From assembly GCA_016871515.1 (NCBI GenBank), contig VHDE01000003.1, positions 55,290 to 119,289 of the forward strand: a DNA stretch of 64,000 bases, written 5' to 3'. Below, piece by piece: positions 43,301 to 51,768 of the stretch. The position numbers and the translations under genes are program-made. Numbering within the stretch: the first letter of the stretch is position 1; every line of letters starts with the position of its first letter. The notes below the pieces were generated by a model. It was not told the DNA's origin. It was given only the letters and a program-made list of their open reading frames with translations, and made no database searches. The stretch is from Verrucomicrobiota bacterium (GTDB taxonomy: Bacteria > Verrucomicrobiota > Verrucomicrobiia > Limisphaerales > SIBE01).

Positions 43301-43504
43301 CAATTCATCGAGCTCCGCGTTCTGTTTCTCTTGCAGCGAAGCGAGCTGAGCCTTCCAATCCGCCGTCTTCTGACGCAACGCGTCGTCCGGCAACGATTGA
43401 AGGGAAGCTTCGATTTCGTTGATCTTGTTGACCAACGGGCGCAACTTCCGCACCTCTCGGTCGTTCTTCGAGCCGAGTATTTTCTTAACGATAAACCCAA
43501 TCAT
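40352..43504 (-). CDS. secA: preprotein translocase ATPase SecA
   Basis: A 1,050-residue protein that drives proteins through SecYEG with ATP hydrolysis at the inner membrane. Landmarks: [20 protein letters not shown] (Walker A, ~residue 115), [34 protein letters not shown] (DEAD box), [31 protein letters not shown] (motif V), and the C-terminal zinc motif [13 protein letters not shown]. It is ~150 residues longer than E. coli SecA, mostly in insertions around residues 290-420. The ATG at 43504 ([18 protein letters not shown]) is chosen over the upstream one 18 codons earlier. A 290-bp gap to ccsA (no recognisable gene in it) suggests its own promoter. Confidence 0.97.
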   Translation of the reverse strand: [1050 protein letters not shown]

Positions 43505-43794
43505 GATCTCTTGGAAAAAGTCCGCTATAACGCTAAGTGAACAGCAAGGGGGCGTCAAAAGGAATTACAACGCGGTTCAGAGTTCTGATGCAGGATTTGG
43601 GCTGCGGTGCGTTTCGCTGTAAATCTGCCGGCCTGATAGGACGTTCATCGCGGTTCACGCGATGGAGACCATTCGTTTCATAGAGAGATCCTGCCTTTTC
43701 TTAGACTCCAGCATGTTGAGCATTCACCCTCACGCCCTGACGCGGCTTGATTCAATTCAAAGCCGATACTTAAGCCAGCAGCAGTTGGCGCATT

Positions 43795-45777
43795 TCACGC
43801 GCTGGCCGCAACCGGCTGACCTGTTGGTCCCGAATCTTCCGGCAGATTCTTCGTGTTGCGGAAACTCGCCCAATAAGACAACGGCACCATCGCCAGCGCC
43901 ATCACAATCACCTGACTAATCACGAACGCCAGGAGCCATTTGAATCCCTTTTCCATGAAACCGTAGGAATGCAAACCCACTCCCAGCATGTTCGTTCCGA
44001 ACCACGACCAGACGGTCACAATATTTCCGAACACGGACAACGCCATGAGCCCGCGTTCGCGAATCATCCCTCCCCAACGCGCGTGCAAGATCAACGCATT
44101 CACCAGCACAATCAGCAGTGCGCCATTCTCTTTCGGGTCCCAACCCCAGAACCGGCCCCACGATTGATCCGCCCAAATGCCGCCGAGAATTGTCCCGACG
44201 AACGTGAATAACGTCGCGAAACAGATCGTTCCATAAACCATTCGTGTGAGACCTTTCGAAACATGCGGAGTGAGTGACCGCGTAAACAAGCCGCGCACAA
44301 TAAAGATAATGGCGAGCGCTCCCGCCAGGAACGTCGCAGAATAACCGATGTTGATGATGACGACGTGAGTCGCGAGCCAGATATTCGTGTCGAGCACCGC
44401 TTGCAACATTTGCATCGTGTCGCCGCCGAGCGACAGATGATGGGCGATGATCAACGTGATGAAACCGACCGACGAGGCGGTGACGATGCCGATGCCATCC
44501 CGGAAGATTCGTTCCAGAAAGATTCCGAGCACAACGGCGCCCCATCCGACAAAGACGGCCGACGAATAAAGGTTCGTCACCGGCGGGCGTCCTTCATGGA
44601 ACATCCGAAACAGCAGGCCGCCGGTGTGAATGATAAAGGCAAGCCAAAGCAGCAAGTACCCGGAACGTCGCATCGGTTCCGAGAAGTTCAACCAGAACGC
44701 GCAGCCTAAAAGCAGCGCCACGACGTAAATGACCTGGCTTTTGTAAAATGGCTCCAGCCGATTGAACAGGGCTTCCTCCCAGCCCTTCTTGACCTCCAGG
44801 CCAAGGCCTTGGCTCGCCAGCCACTGCTTATGCTCCGCCACAGCGCGGTTAAAATCAGCCGCCCGGCCGTCGCGATAAGCCGAAGCCATCACCGCGAAAT
44901 GATTGATCGCGGGATGGATTTCACCGCTGCGAAGCGATTCCATCAGCGAAGTGCCAATATTGCTCCAAGCGTCCCGCGAGTGATCGGGATGCACGGGGGG
45001 AACGATCAATGGATAAGCTCGATTCGCGAGCGATTGATACCGATGGAACAAAGTGGAGAAAAGACCGAGGTCTTCTTTGTTGTACTCTCCGCCAGCTTCG
45101 TACTGCCGCAAAGCCTCGAAACCCGGCGCGAAGGATTTCCGAAAGAGTTCCAGTTCACGGAGAAACGGGTCTGACCCTTCCGCGCCCATTCGTGACACGG
45201 CTTTTTCTCCGAGTTGTTTCCCGATGCTGGCGAGAAAAGGCGCCGAATCGGACAGGCGCAGGCTCGACTTGACCCGATGATAGAGCATCAAGCTCTCCAC
45301 GAGATGAAGCAAATCCCTCTCGTAGCCAGTCCGTTGCTGGGCGGCCTTTTCTGCAATCTTTTGCGCGTCGGTCTCAAGCTTCATGAGCTTCTCCTCGTCG
45401 AAGTCAGTCAGCGCCATTTGTCCGAGCCGCCCTTCGCGCGCTCCCAGCAAATTCCGCAGATCGATGTTCTCGACACGAAAGATTTTGCGCCGGTCGGCGT
45501 CTTCCGGTTTTGTCATGACTTCAAGCAGCCATTCCGTCGCGCTCAGAACCTTTTTGGATGAATCCTCTTTGGGTGGCCGCACGGTTTGCGTTCCGTGAAT
45601 CGAAAGCAAAGTATTGCGGGCCACGGAATCAAACGGCTGAATCCGTCCGTTCAACAGCACGGGCAGCCGGCCAAACTCATTAACATGAAAATCCGTTGCT
45701 TCGGGAGGTGGTCGCAAGGTCGACAAAAGCCACACCGCAAAACCACCGGTGACAATCCAAGGCAGCCATTTCTTCAT
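43795..45777 (-). CDS. ccsA: cytochrome c biogenesis protein CcsA/ResC with large N-terminal domain
   Basis: A 660-residue membrane protein. After one membrane anchor (WLPWIVTGGFAVWLLSTL) comes a ~340-residue extracytoplasmic region rich in helices, then about eight membrane helices. These contain HHLSLGGDTMQML (heme His) and the WGRFWGWDPKENGALL signature of the CcsA/CcmF heme-handling domain. It presents heme to apocytochromes with ResB. The big N-terminal domain is typical of verrucomicrobial/planctomycete relatives. The start overlaps the ResB stop by 4 bp (ATGA), so translation is coupled. The protein ends before a 290-bp gap upstream of secA. Confidence 0.9.
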   Translation of the reverse strand: MKKWLPWIVTGGFAVWLLSTLRPPPEATDFHVNEFGRLPVLLNGRIQPFDSVARNTLLSIHGTQTVRPPKEDSSKKVLSATEWLLEVMTKPEDADRRKIFRVENIDLRNLLGAREGRLGQMALTDFDEEKLMKLETDAQKIAEKAAQQRTGYERDLLHLVESLMLYHRVKSSLRLSDSAPFLASIGKQLGEKAVSRMGAEGSDPFLRELELFRKSFAPGFEALRQYEAGGEYNKEDLGLFSTLFHRYQSLANRAYPLIVPPVHPDHSRDAWSNIGTSLMESLRSGEIHPAINHFAVMASAYRDGRAADFNRAVAEHKQWLASQGLGLEVKKGWEEALFNRLEPFYKSQVIYVVALLLGCAFWLNFSEPMRRSGYLLLWLAFIIHTGGLLFRMFHEGRPPVTNLYSSAVFVGWGAVVLGIFLERIFRDGIGIVTASSVGFITLIIAHHLSLGGDTMQMLQAVLDTNIWLATHVVIINIGYSATFLAGALAIIFIVRGLFTRSLTPHVSKGLTRMVYGTICFATLFTFVGTILGGIWADQSWGRFWGWDPKENGALLIVLVNALILHARWGGMIRERGLMALSVFGNIVTVWSWFGTNMLGVGLHSYGFMEKGFKWLLAFVISQVIVMALAMVPLSYWASFRNTKNLPEDSGPTGQPVAASA

Positions 45778-47114
45778 GAATTCCTCCGTTTTGGTGAAGT
45801 CCGGAATGTCTTCGCGCTCCCAGTTGCTCCGGCAGCAGCTCCAGCCGGTTCCAAGTCACCGCGCCCAGCCGCCAGATCAGCCCGCTTCCCGGAAGGAACC
45901 GTTTTCGATCTGATCTTCTGCGTTGCTTTTTTAAGAAACGCAACCAGGTGCATCGTGAATTGAACGATCAGGCCGAGTCCGACAAGCGTGCACGAAAAAT
46001 ACGGCGTCAGCCAGGCGGGGTTGCGAACGACTTGAAGAACCGAAACCGTATCTCCCGGTTCGAAACTCGCCTGATAATAGGTTTCTCCGCCGTAACGCAG
46101 CGGATTGTTCATGTAAATCTTAACTTCACGCGTCTCTTTGGCTTCCGGATTGTTCAGATAAATGCGGCTGGAGTAATCCTTCGGGACAGTGGTTCCTCGG
46201 TACTTCGCGTGAGTGAAATCGAGCAATTGAATGCTGTAGGGTTTGTAATATCGAATGGGCCGCAACGCGATCTGGTAAGTCCGACCGTTGAAGGCGAATT
46301 GCTGCGGCGATTGCAAGAGAGTCCTTAATTCCGGCAGACTTCTTTCCAGACGGTACTTCGTCAGCCACGTCGTCACAACCCAATCCCCCAGGCTGCCTTG
46401 ATCGCTCACAACTTCAACGACCGCGGCAGGCTTGTTTTCATCGTCCATTTTCGCCGTGATCGCCACTTCATCAAAAGCCAGGCGCTGTCCAACTCCCTGC
46501 GTGGCTTTCAACCTCCGCGGGCTGCTATTGGTATCCATCGGTCCACTGGGAAAAGAATTGGGGACGTACTCCTTCGTCCGCAAAGTGAATGGCAAGTGGG
46601 GATGCCGAATCTCGTTTTGTGCCGCAAGCATGGCTTCAGGAATGGCGACCACCGTATCATGATTCGGATGAGTGACATCGACGATGGCGATTTCATTCTT
46701 GCGAGCGTCTTCGCTGTAATTTCTCGCCTCCCCGTTCTCCTCCAGCCGCATGAAACTCTCCACCTGGAACACTTCGGTCAGGAATTGCCCCGCCAGCAGG
46801 AGAATAAGACCCACATGCGTCAAAAAAATGCCGGACTTCCTCCAGGTAAACTTGAATCGCTTGATGTGCGCGGCGATGAGGTTCACGAGCAGCACCCAAC
46901 CCAACAGGTAACCTCCCGGCCAGACGGGAATTCTCCAGTCCGATCCGCTCGGCGTCCAAAACACGAGCAGGCTGCGAAAATACTTCTCCTGCGTCACATA
47001 CAGCCCGAGGTTGACTTGCGCGAGTGTCCCAACGAAGACCAGAACGATGGCCATCGCCAGGCACGCAACCGTGAGACGCAGCGACGTTACAAAATTGATG
47101 AGTCGATTAAGCAT
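45774..47114 (-). CDS. resB: cytochrome c biogenesis protein ResB/CcsB
   Basis: A 446-residue membrane protein. Helices: LTVACLAMAIVLVFVGTLAQ, GGYLLGWVLLVNLIAAHIKR, SGIFLTHVGLILLLAGQFLT, and near the end YFSCTLVGLGLIVQFTMHLV. A ~250-residue periplasmic domain lies between the third and fourth. The H in LTHVGLI and the final helix His (QFTMHLV) match heme ligands of CcsB. The C-terminal ~50 residues are basic and low-complexity. It forms the system II cytochrome c synthetase with CcsA. It overlaps both neighbours (8 bp with the lipoprotein, 4 bp with ccsA). Confidence 0.9.
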   Translation of the reverse strand: MLNRLINFVTSLRLTVACLAMAIVLVFVGTLAQVNLGLYVTQEKYFRSLLVFWTPSGSDWRIPVWPGGYLLGWVLLVNLIAAHIKRFKFTWRKSGIFLTHVGLILLLAGQFLTEVFQVESFMRLEENGEARNYSEDARKNEIAIVDVTHPNHDTVVAIPEAMLAAQNEIRHPHLPFTLRTKEYVPNSFPSGPMDTNSSPRRLKATQGVGQRLAFDEVAITAKMDDENKPAAVVEVVSDQGSLGDWVVTTWLTKYRLERSLPELRTLLQSPQQFAFNGRTYQIALRPIRYYKPYSIQLLDFTHAKYRGTTVPKDYSSRIYLNNPEAKETREVKIYMNNPLRYGGETYYQASFEPGDTVSVLQVVRNPAWLTPYFSCTLVGLGLIVQFTMHLVAFLKKATQKIRSKTVPSGKRADLAAGRGDLEPAGAAAGATGSAKTFRTSPKRRNS

Positions 47115-48264
47115 TGGGATAACGCACAGATTGAACGAATTTCAACAACGCAGCCTTTTCCTGGACCACCAAAGCATCGTCCCCCATTAATTTGAAGAAC
47201 CATGTGCTGCCATTGCGAGGGACCACAGCGACAATCAGACGCTTTGCGCCAGCGCCTTTCTCTTTCGGTTCCAGTTCGACGAGTGTTGCTTTTGTGCCGC
47301 CGAGGTCGATTGGGCTGGTCAGCTTGCCGAGTTCGCTCTCGGTGATTGGCCCAAGGTTAAGCTGGCCTCGCCAGCGGTTGACGTTGGCCAGCAAGCCTCC
47401 CACGTCGCCGGGAAATGAGCTGACGGTTACTTCTGCTTTGGCGGCCTGCAGTCCAGTGATTGCGAAGCGCGCCAAAAGCATGCTGGTAGGCGGCTGCGCC
47501 GTCCAGCCAGAGGGCACTTCCCAAATTGGCTCGTTCGACGCATTACCGGATGGTGCAGCGTCGCTCGCAGAGGCAGTTTTCGGTTCAGCGGTTGCGTGGG
47601 CATGGGCGTGAGATTCGGCCGTGTCGAAGTGCACCGATTTGAGGAATTCTGTGAAGACGGGTTTCTGTTCCGCAACCAAAGCATCGGCGCCGGTCATCTT
47701 AAAAAACCAAGTGGCCTCCTTTGTGGGCAGGATAGCTCCAATAACGCGCGTTGGTTTTTTCGTTTGGGCATCAGTCCCCGCCATGTCCACAAGCGAACCG
47801 CGAGCCTCGCCAACCGCCACATCCTGTGTCAGAGCACTCAGTTGTTCGGCGGGAACAGGCTCCAACCCAATCTGGCCGCGCCACCGGTTAATGTTCTCCA
47901 GTTCGCTCCCCGCACGGCCGCCCAGAGGAATTATCGAGACATCCGCTTCCTGGCCGTCGGGCCCTCTGATTGAAAAACTTCCAACGCGCATGCCGCTGGC
48001 CGGCTTTTCGATCCAACCTTTAGGAACATTCCAATTCGCGTGCGGCAGCTCGGGGCCATCGGCTTCAGCTTTGGCCATCGAAGGCGCATTTGTTTGTTTC
48101 GGAGTTGTATAAACGCGAATCTCTTCTTTTGCGCAGCCACCTAAAACCAAAAGGAACGCGAAGCCAAGCGCCGATGAAAATGTTCGCGCGTCCCGCAAGC
48201 CGGGAATCGTCATGGCCGAAATCCTATTCATGTTCATGCTTCTATTCACCGACCTGCTGCGCAA
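47107..48264 (-). CDS. lipoprotein with two copies of one domain, in cytochrome biogenesis operon
   Basis: A 385-residue exported protein. The leader ends FLLVLGGCAKEE, a lipobox with Cys as the anchor. The mature part is two copies of a ~140-residue domain: NWNVPKGWIEKPASGMRVGS...NINRWRGQIGL...TWFFKMTGADALV, and PIWEVPSGWTAQPPTSMLLA...NVNRWRGQLNL...TWFFKLMGDDALV. The linker is rich in Ala/His/Thr. No known family was recognised beyond this repeat. It precedes resB with an 8-bp overlap, which ties it to cytochrome c assembly, perhaps as a periplasmic chaperone or sensor. Start codon choice among several in-frame ATGs is uncertain. Confidence 0.7.
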   Translation of the reverse strand: MRSRSVNRSMNMNRISAMTIPGLRDARTFSSALGFAFLLVLGGCAKEEIRVYTTPKQTNAPSMAKAEADGPELPHANWNVPKGWIEKPASGMRVGSFSIRGPDGQEADVSIIPLGGRAGSELENINRWRGQIGLEPVPAEQLSALTQDVAVGEARGSLVDMAGTDAQTKKPTRVIGAILPTKEATWFFKMTGADALVAEQKPVFTEFLKSVHFDTAESHAHAHATAEPKTASASDAAPSGNASNEPIWEVPSGWTAQPPTSMLLARFAITGLQAAKAEVTVSSFPGDVGGLLANVNRWRGQLNLGPITESELGKLTSPIDLGGTKATLVELEPKEKGAGAKRLIVAVVPRNGSTWFFKLMGDDALVVQEKAALLKFVQSVRYPNA

Positions 48265-48350
48265 GTTGACGAAAACGGTTCGTCAATAATATATCAGATA
48301 TGACACGCTATCTGAAACTCTTATTCACGCCAGGCAGCAATTCTCAGTAC

Positions 48351-48433
48351 GGAGCGCGAACCGCCGAGTCCGCGCATTTTTTCACCTTGTTCAGTTGTCT
48401 TGTCTGACGCGCGGACTCGGCGGCCCGCGCTCC
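48351..48433. repeat. GGAGCGCGGAC repeat, copy 2
   Basis: Arms GGAGCGCGAACCGCCGAGTC with CGCGC (48351-48375) and GCGCGGACTCGGCGG with CCCGCGCTCC (48409-48433), loop ~33 bp. The edge GGAGCGCG is shared with copies at 18459, 54028 and 58751, while the inside differs. It lies between divergent genes (lipoprotein and pseudopilin), in the 48265-48591 gap that holds no gene. Confidence 0.6.
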
Positions 48434-48591
48434 AACCAAAATGTCCGCTCTCCCCAACGCAATGCTGGCTCCTGTGAAAATCCATTGATCACAGAGGTCC
48501 GGCAAGGTAATCGAAGCAGGCGTTTTCGCAACAAGCGAATTCAGTTGCTTTAGCGCGGCGCCCGCCTATCCTCCAGCCTCAACCACTTCTT

Positions 48592-49281
48592 ATGCAAGCA
48601 CACGACGCAGTGCGGCATGGCAGCCTCGGATCCCGATTACGCGCAGCTTTCACCTTGATCGAGTTGTTGGTCGTCATAGCGATCATCGCCATCATTTCGA
48701 GCTTGCTTCTTCCAGCGATTGCCAAAGCGAAGGAATCGTCACGCACGATGATTTGCAAAAGCAACTTTCGGCAACTCATGCTCGCCGTCTCGATGTACTC
48801 GACCGATTATGACGGACGCATTCCGCGCTTCCACAAGTGGCTTTTCACAAAACAATTCGACTTAACGACAGGCTGGCTCTATCGGTATCTGAAGGCCAAG
48901 CCGGTTTACCTCTGTCCGACCGACAGCTTGGAATTGGCGCGCCGCCGCATTCAAGGAACGCGAGGGGCCGTTTCCCCCAGAACTCCGATTCGTCGCGATT
49001 ACAGCTATGCGATGAATTGCTCGCTCTGCCACGTGAGCAAATTGTCTTCGTTCATCGAGCCGTCCAAGACGGTTTTGTTTCTCGAACCGACTCTCGAACC
49101 CCAGGACTATTCCGGGGTCGCTGGCCCTGGGGGCGTAACATCGCTCGCCTACCGCCACAAGAAGCGCGGCAACATCATGTTCGCCGATCTTCACATGGAG
49201 ATGTACGACAAGAAAACCTTCGATACTGCCGGACGATCCTCTCGTTTCTGGATGCCCAACAATAATCCCAATAGTCCGTAG
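48592..49281 (+). CDS. pseudopilin, variant with short C-terminus
   Basis: A 229-residue protein with [20 protein letters not shown] after an 18-residue leader. The rest ([48 protein letters not shown]) follows the family, but the usual FADGH is FADLHMEMY here. The leader residue before F is Ala (AAFTLIEL), as in the 38229 gene. It is the only one of the pseudopilins here with CxxCH-like text (CSLCH), which might be incidental. The gene is convergent with the polyferredoxin gene 31 bp downstream, where AACCGGCCGGTT forms a short palindrome. Confidence 0.8.
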   Translation: MQAHDAVRHGSLGSRLRAAFTLIELLVVIAIIAIISSLLLPAIAKAKESSRTMICKSNFRQLMLAVSMYSTDYDGRIPRFHKWLFTKQFDLTTGWLYRYLKAKPVYLCPTDSLELARRRIQGTRGAVSPRTPIRRDYSYAMNCSLCHVSKLSSFIEPSKTVLFLEPTLEPQDYSGVAGPGGVTSLAYRHKKRGNIMFADLHMEMYDKKTFDTAGRSSRFWMPNNNPNSP

Positions 49282-49311
49282 CCAAGCCATAGCCGGAACC
49301 GGCCGGTTATG

Positions 49312-51720
49312 TTATTTCTGCGGCGGACCAGGGCTTCGTTCCAAAAACTCGGGCAAGTACGACTGTGTTCCGCTCGAGCTCGATTCGCTCGGCTGTGCGT
49401 GTTTGCCTTTGATTGATTTCACTCTCAAGTTCCAGTAAGACCCGCTCGCAATGCGGTCTTCCTTGCCGTCGCCGGCCTCGATGATGATTGCGGATGTTTG
49501 GAGCAACTTTTTCGTTTTGACGTTGATGCTGAAACAACGGGTTTGGCAAAGACCACAGCCGACGCATTTGTCGGGTTGAACTTTGGGCGCAAGAAATCCC
49601 GTGCCATCGACCGGTTTGCCCGCGGCGTCCGTTTTCGTGTGGACCCGGACAAACTCGATGGCGTCGTACCCGGCCGCTGCGCACTCATCAACGCAAAGTT
49701 GACAAGCCTCTTTGCCAGCCAAGGGCAGGCAAGTCTCTTCGTTGACCAACGCCAGGCCCATGCGGGCCACCCTTTTCTCGTCCAGCGGTAGGGCGCGAAT
49801 GGCCCCCGTCGGACAGGCCGAACCGCACGCGTTGCAGCTCGGTTCGCAACCGGCCCAATCGGCTGCGACATGCGGCGTCCAGAGCCCTTCCAGTCCCTGC
49901 CGAAAACCGAGAGGTTGCAAAACGTTATTCGGACAAACCTTGAAGCATTCACCGCAGCGGATGCACAATTCCAAAAACTGCTGTTCCGGCACGCTGCCCG
50001 GCGGACGGACCGGCCGCCATTGCTTCGGGGCCTTCAGATTCGCCCCGAAGGTTTTCACCGCGAACGACGCGCCAAGCCCCCCCATCAATCCCGCCAGCAA
50101 ACTAAGGCCGCTCGCCACAAAACTCCGGCGTCCAATCGAGGTCTGTGCGAACGAACGCAGCCAGCGAGGTTCCGCGCCGGAGTTCAATTGAATGTTCGGG
50201 AGCAGCCGACGCAGGAAGTTGGGTTTCGGATTTCGGATTTCGGATTTCGGGTTTAGCGACAGCAGCCAGCGAACATCATTCGATAGAGAATGTTCATGAG
50301 TGGGCGGATCATTCTCGACTTTCAGCGCGACCCGATTGCTTCGTTCCACAAACTTGATCGCATGCGTCGGACAAACGCCGCCGCAAGTCTGGCAGAGTGT
50401 GCAATCCGTTGTGCGTGTGGTGAAATCCGGCTTGATGGCATCGAATGGACAAATCTCGACGCACTTGTTGCAATGAATGCAGGTGTCCTCCACCTTGCGT
50501 TCGCTGATGCGAAAGAGATTTCCCAATGAGAACGCGGCGCCGCTCGGACAGACATATTTGCACCAGAAGCGCGGACGGAAGAACCCCAAACCAAGCACGC
50601 CGAAGAACAACGCGATGGAAATGATCTGGCCGAAATCAATCGGAGGAACCTGATGCCAGCCTCGCATAAATCCGAGTTGCAACGGCGCAAGTAAAAAGAG
50701 CAAACCGCGTGTCAGCACAGGAATCGCGGAGACAAATCCCGAAATGAGAACGCCGCCCAACGCAGCGACCAAAACGCCAAAGAGCAAATAATACTTGATG
50801 TGAACCCACCATCCTTGATCTGAGACACGGAATCGCTTTACTCGCCCAGCGATGGCCCAATCAAACAGATCGATCACCGTTCCCAACGGACAAAGATAAC
50901 CGCAAAAACCACGCGGAATCAGCACGCACAGGGTCAGAATGATCGCAGCTCCCCAGAGCGACCACATCCATGTTTTCGCCGCCAGCGCTGTGGAAATGCC
51001 CACTAGTGGATCGATCAGCAGAAACGTTTCTACCGGCACGCGGTCCTGTCGCGCAAAGTCATCGGCGTAATGTGAAGGCCATTGGCCCGGCGGCCGCGTC
51101 GTTATCGACCACGGACCTGTGCTGACCGATAACTTCTCCAATGATTCGGGTGAGATAGCCTGTTCCGGCCGCAGATGCAGCGCGACTATTTTCGCCGCGG
51201 AGCGTTCGCGATTCAATGATCGTGTTGCCACATCGCCTTCGGTCGCGGATTTCTGGGCGTCCTGGGCGATCCGTTGAATGATGAACGCGCCTAAGTAACC
51301 CGGCTTCTCACCAGGGTGCGCGTCATCAAAAACATAAACGCGCCCATTTTCTGAGAGCGAAGCCAGCGCTTGCTCTTCAGAGACCATGCGGATGCGGCCA
51401 GTTTCCGCGTCAACCTCTTCGGGCACCCACCCTTTCCAAACTGGCGCCGGCTGCGCGCGGTACGGCCAGCAGGAATAAAAGAAGAACCAGAGAAACAGAA
51501 TAAGACATGTTCCCTGCACACCGCGTCGGACCGGTGAAGAAAGCCACGTGGGGCCAATCCACTTCAGCCACCGCCGCGCAAGACCCGCTTGACGTGTCTG
51601 CGGATTGGAAAGCCAGCACGACGGAACAAGCCTTGAGACGACCTGGAACAGCCACCGCGCTGGCCGGGCTTCACGACCCTTGCGTCGTGTGAGGATTGGA
51701 AGAAAATGATCTAAACGCAT
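49312..51720 (-). CDS. NapH/NapG-like polyferredoxin fusion
   Basis: An 802-residue protein. N-terminal half: several membrane helices (CLILFLWFFFYSCW; WGAAIILTLCVLIP) with CGYLCPLG and CKYVCPSGA, as in NapH/NosR-type quinol-linked proteins, then CIHCNKCVEICP and CTLCQTCGGVCP (two 4Fe-4S sites). C-terminal half: a Tat-like segment GRRSFVASGLSLLAGLMGG, then CIRCGECFKVCP, CEPSCNACGSACP, CQLCVDECAAAGYD and CVGCGLCQTRC (four more clusters), as in NapG/MauM. It would move electrons from the quinol pool to an unidentified acceptor. The two halves are separate genes in many bacteria. A GGATTTC heptamer array at 50221-50255 encodes part of the linker. Confidence 0.8.
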   Translation of the reverse strand: MRLDHFLPILTRRKGREARPARWLFQVVSRLVPSCWLSNPQTRQAGLARRWLKWIGPTWLSSPVRRGVQGTCLILFLWFFFYSCWPYRAQPAPVWKGWVPEEVDAETGRIRMVSEEQALASLSENGRVYVFDDAHPGEKPGYLGAFIIQRIAQDAQKSATEGDVATRSLNRERSAAKIVALHLRPEQAISPESLEKLSVSTGPWSITTRPPGQWPSHYADDFARQDRVPVETFLLIDPLVGISTALAAKTWMWSLWGAAIILTLCVLIPRGFCGYLCPLGTVIDLFDWAIAGRVKRFRVSDQGWWVHIKYYLLFGVLVAALGGVLISGFVSAIPVLTRGLLFLLAPLQLGFMRGWHQVPPIDFGQIISIALFFGVLGLGFFRPRFWCKYVCPSGAAFSLGNLFRISERKVEDTCIHCNKCVEICPFDAIKPDFTTRTTDCTLCQTCGGVCPTHAIKFVERSNRVALKVENDPPTHEHSLSNDVRWLLSLNPKSEIRNPKPNFLRRLLPNIQLNSGAEPRWLRSFAQTSIGRRSFVASGLSLLAGLMGGLGASFAVKTFGANLKAPKQWRPVRPPGSVPEQQFLELCIRCGECFKVCPNNVLQPLGFRQGLEGLWTPHVAADWAGCEPSCNACGSACPTGAIRALPLDEKRVARMGLALVNEETCLPLAGKEACQLCVDECAAAGYDAIEFVRVHTKTDAAGKPVDGTGFLAPKVQPDKCVGCGLCQTRCFSINVKTKKLLQTSAIIIEAGDGKEDRIASGSYWNLRVKSIKGKHAQPSESSSSGTQSYLPEFLERSPGPPQK
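50221..50255 (-). repeat. heptamer tandem repeat inside polyferredoxin gene
   Basis: Five tandem heptamers, GGGTTTC, GGATTTC x3, GGGTTTA on the plus strand, encode NPKSEIRNPKP in the linker between the NapH-like and NapG-like halves. The repeat unit is not a multiple of three, so changes in copy number would shift the frame. Similar text (IRNPKSE) is a frequent low-complexity insertion in planctomycete and verrucomicrobial proteins. Confidence 0.75.
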
Positions 51721-51768
51721 CGGCCAAACTCATTAGTGCGACCATACTCCTTTATGACCTGGTCGATA

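Noticed and set aside
42758..43540. 260-codon plus-strand ORF opposite secA
   Set aside because: Antisense shadow of SecA.
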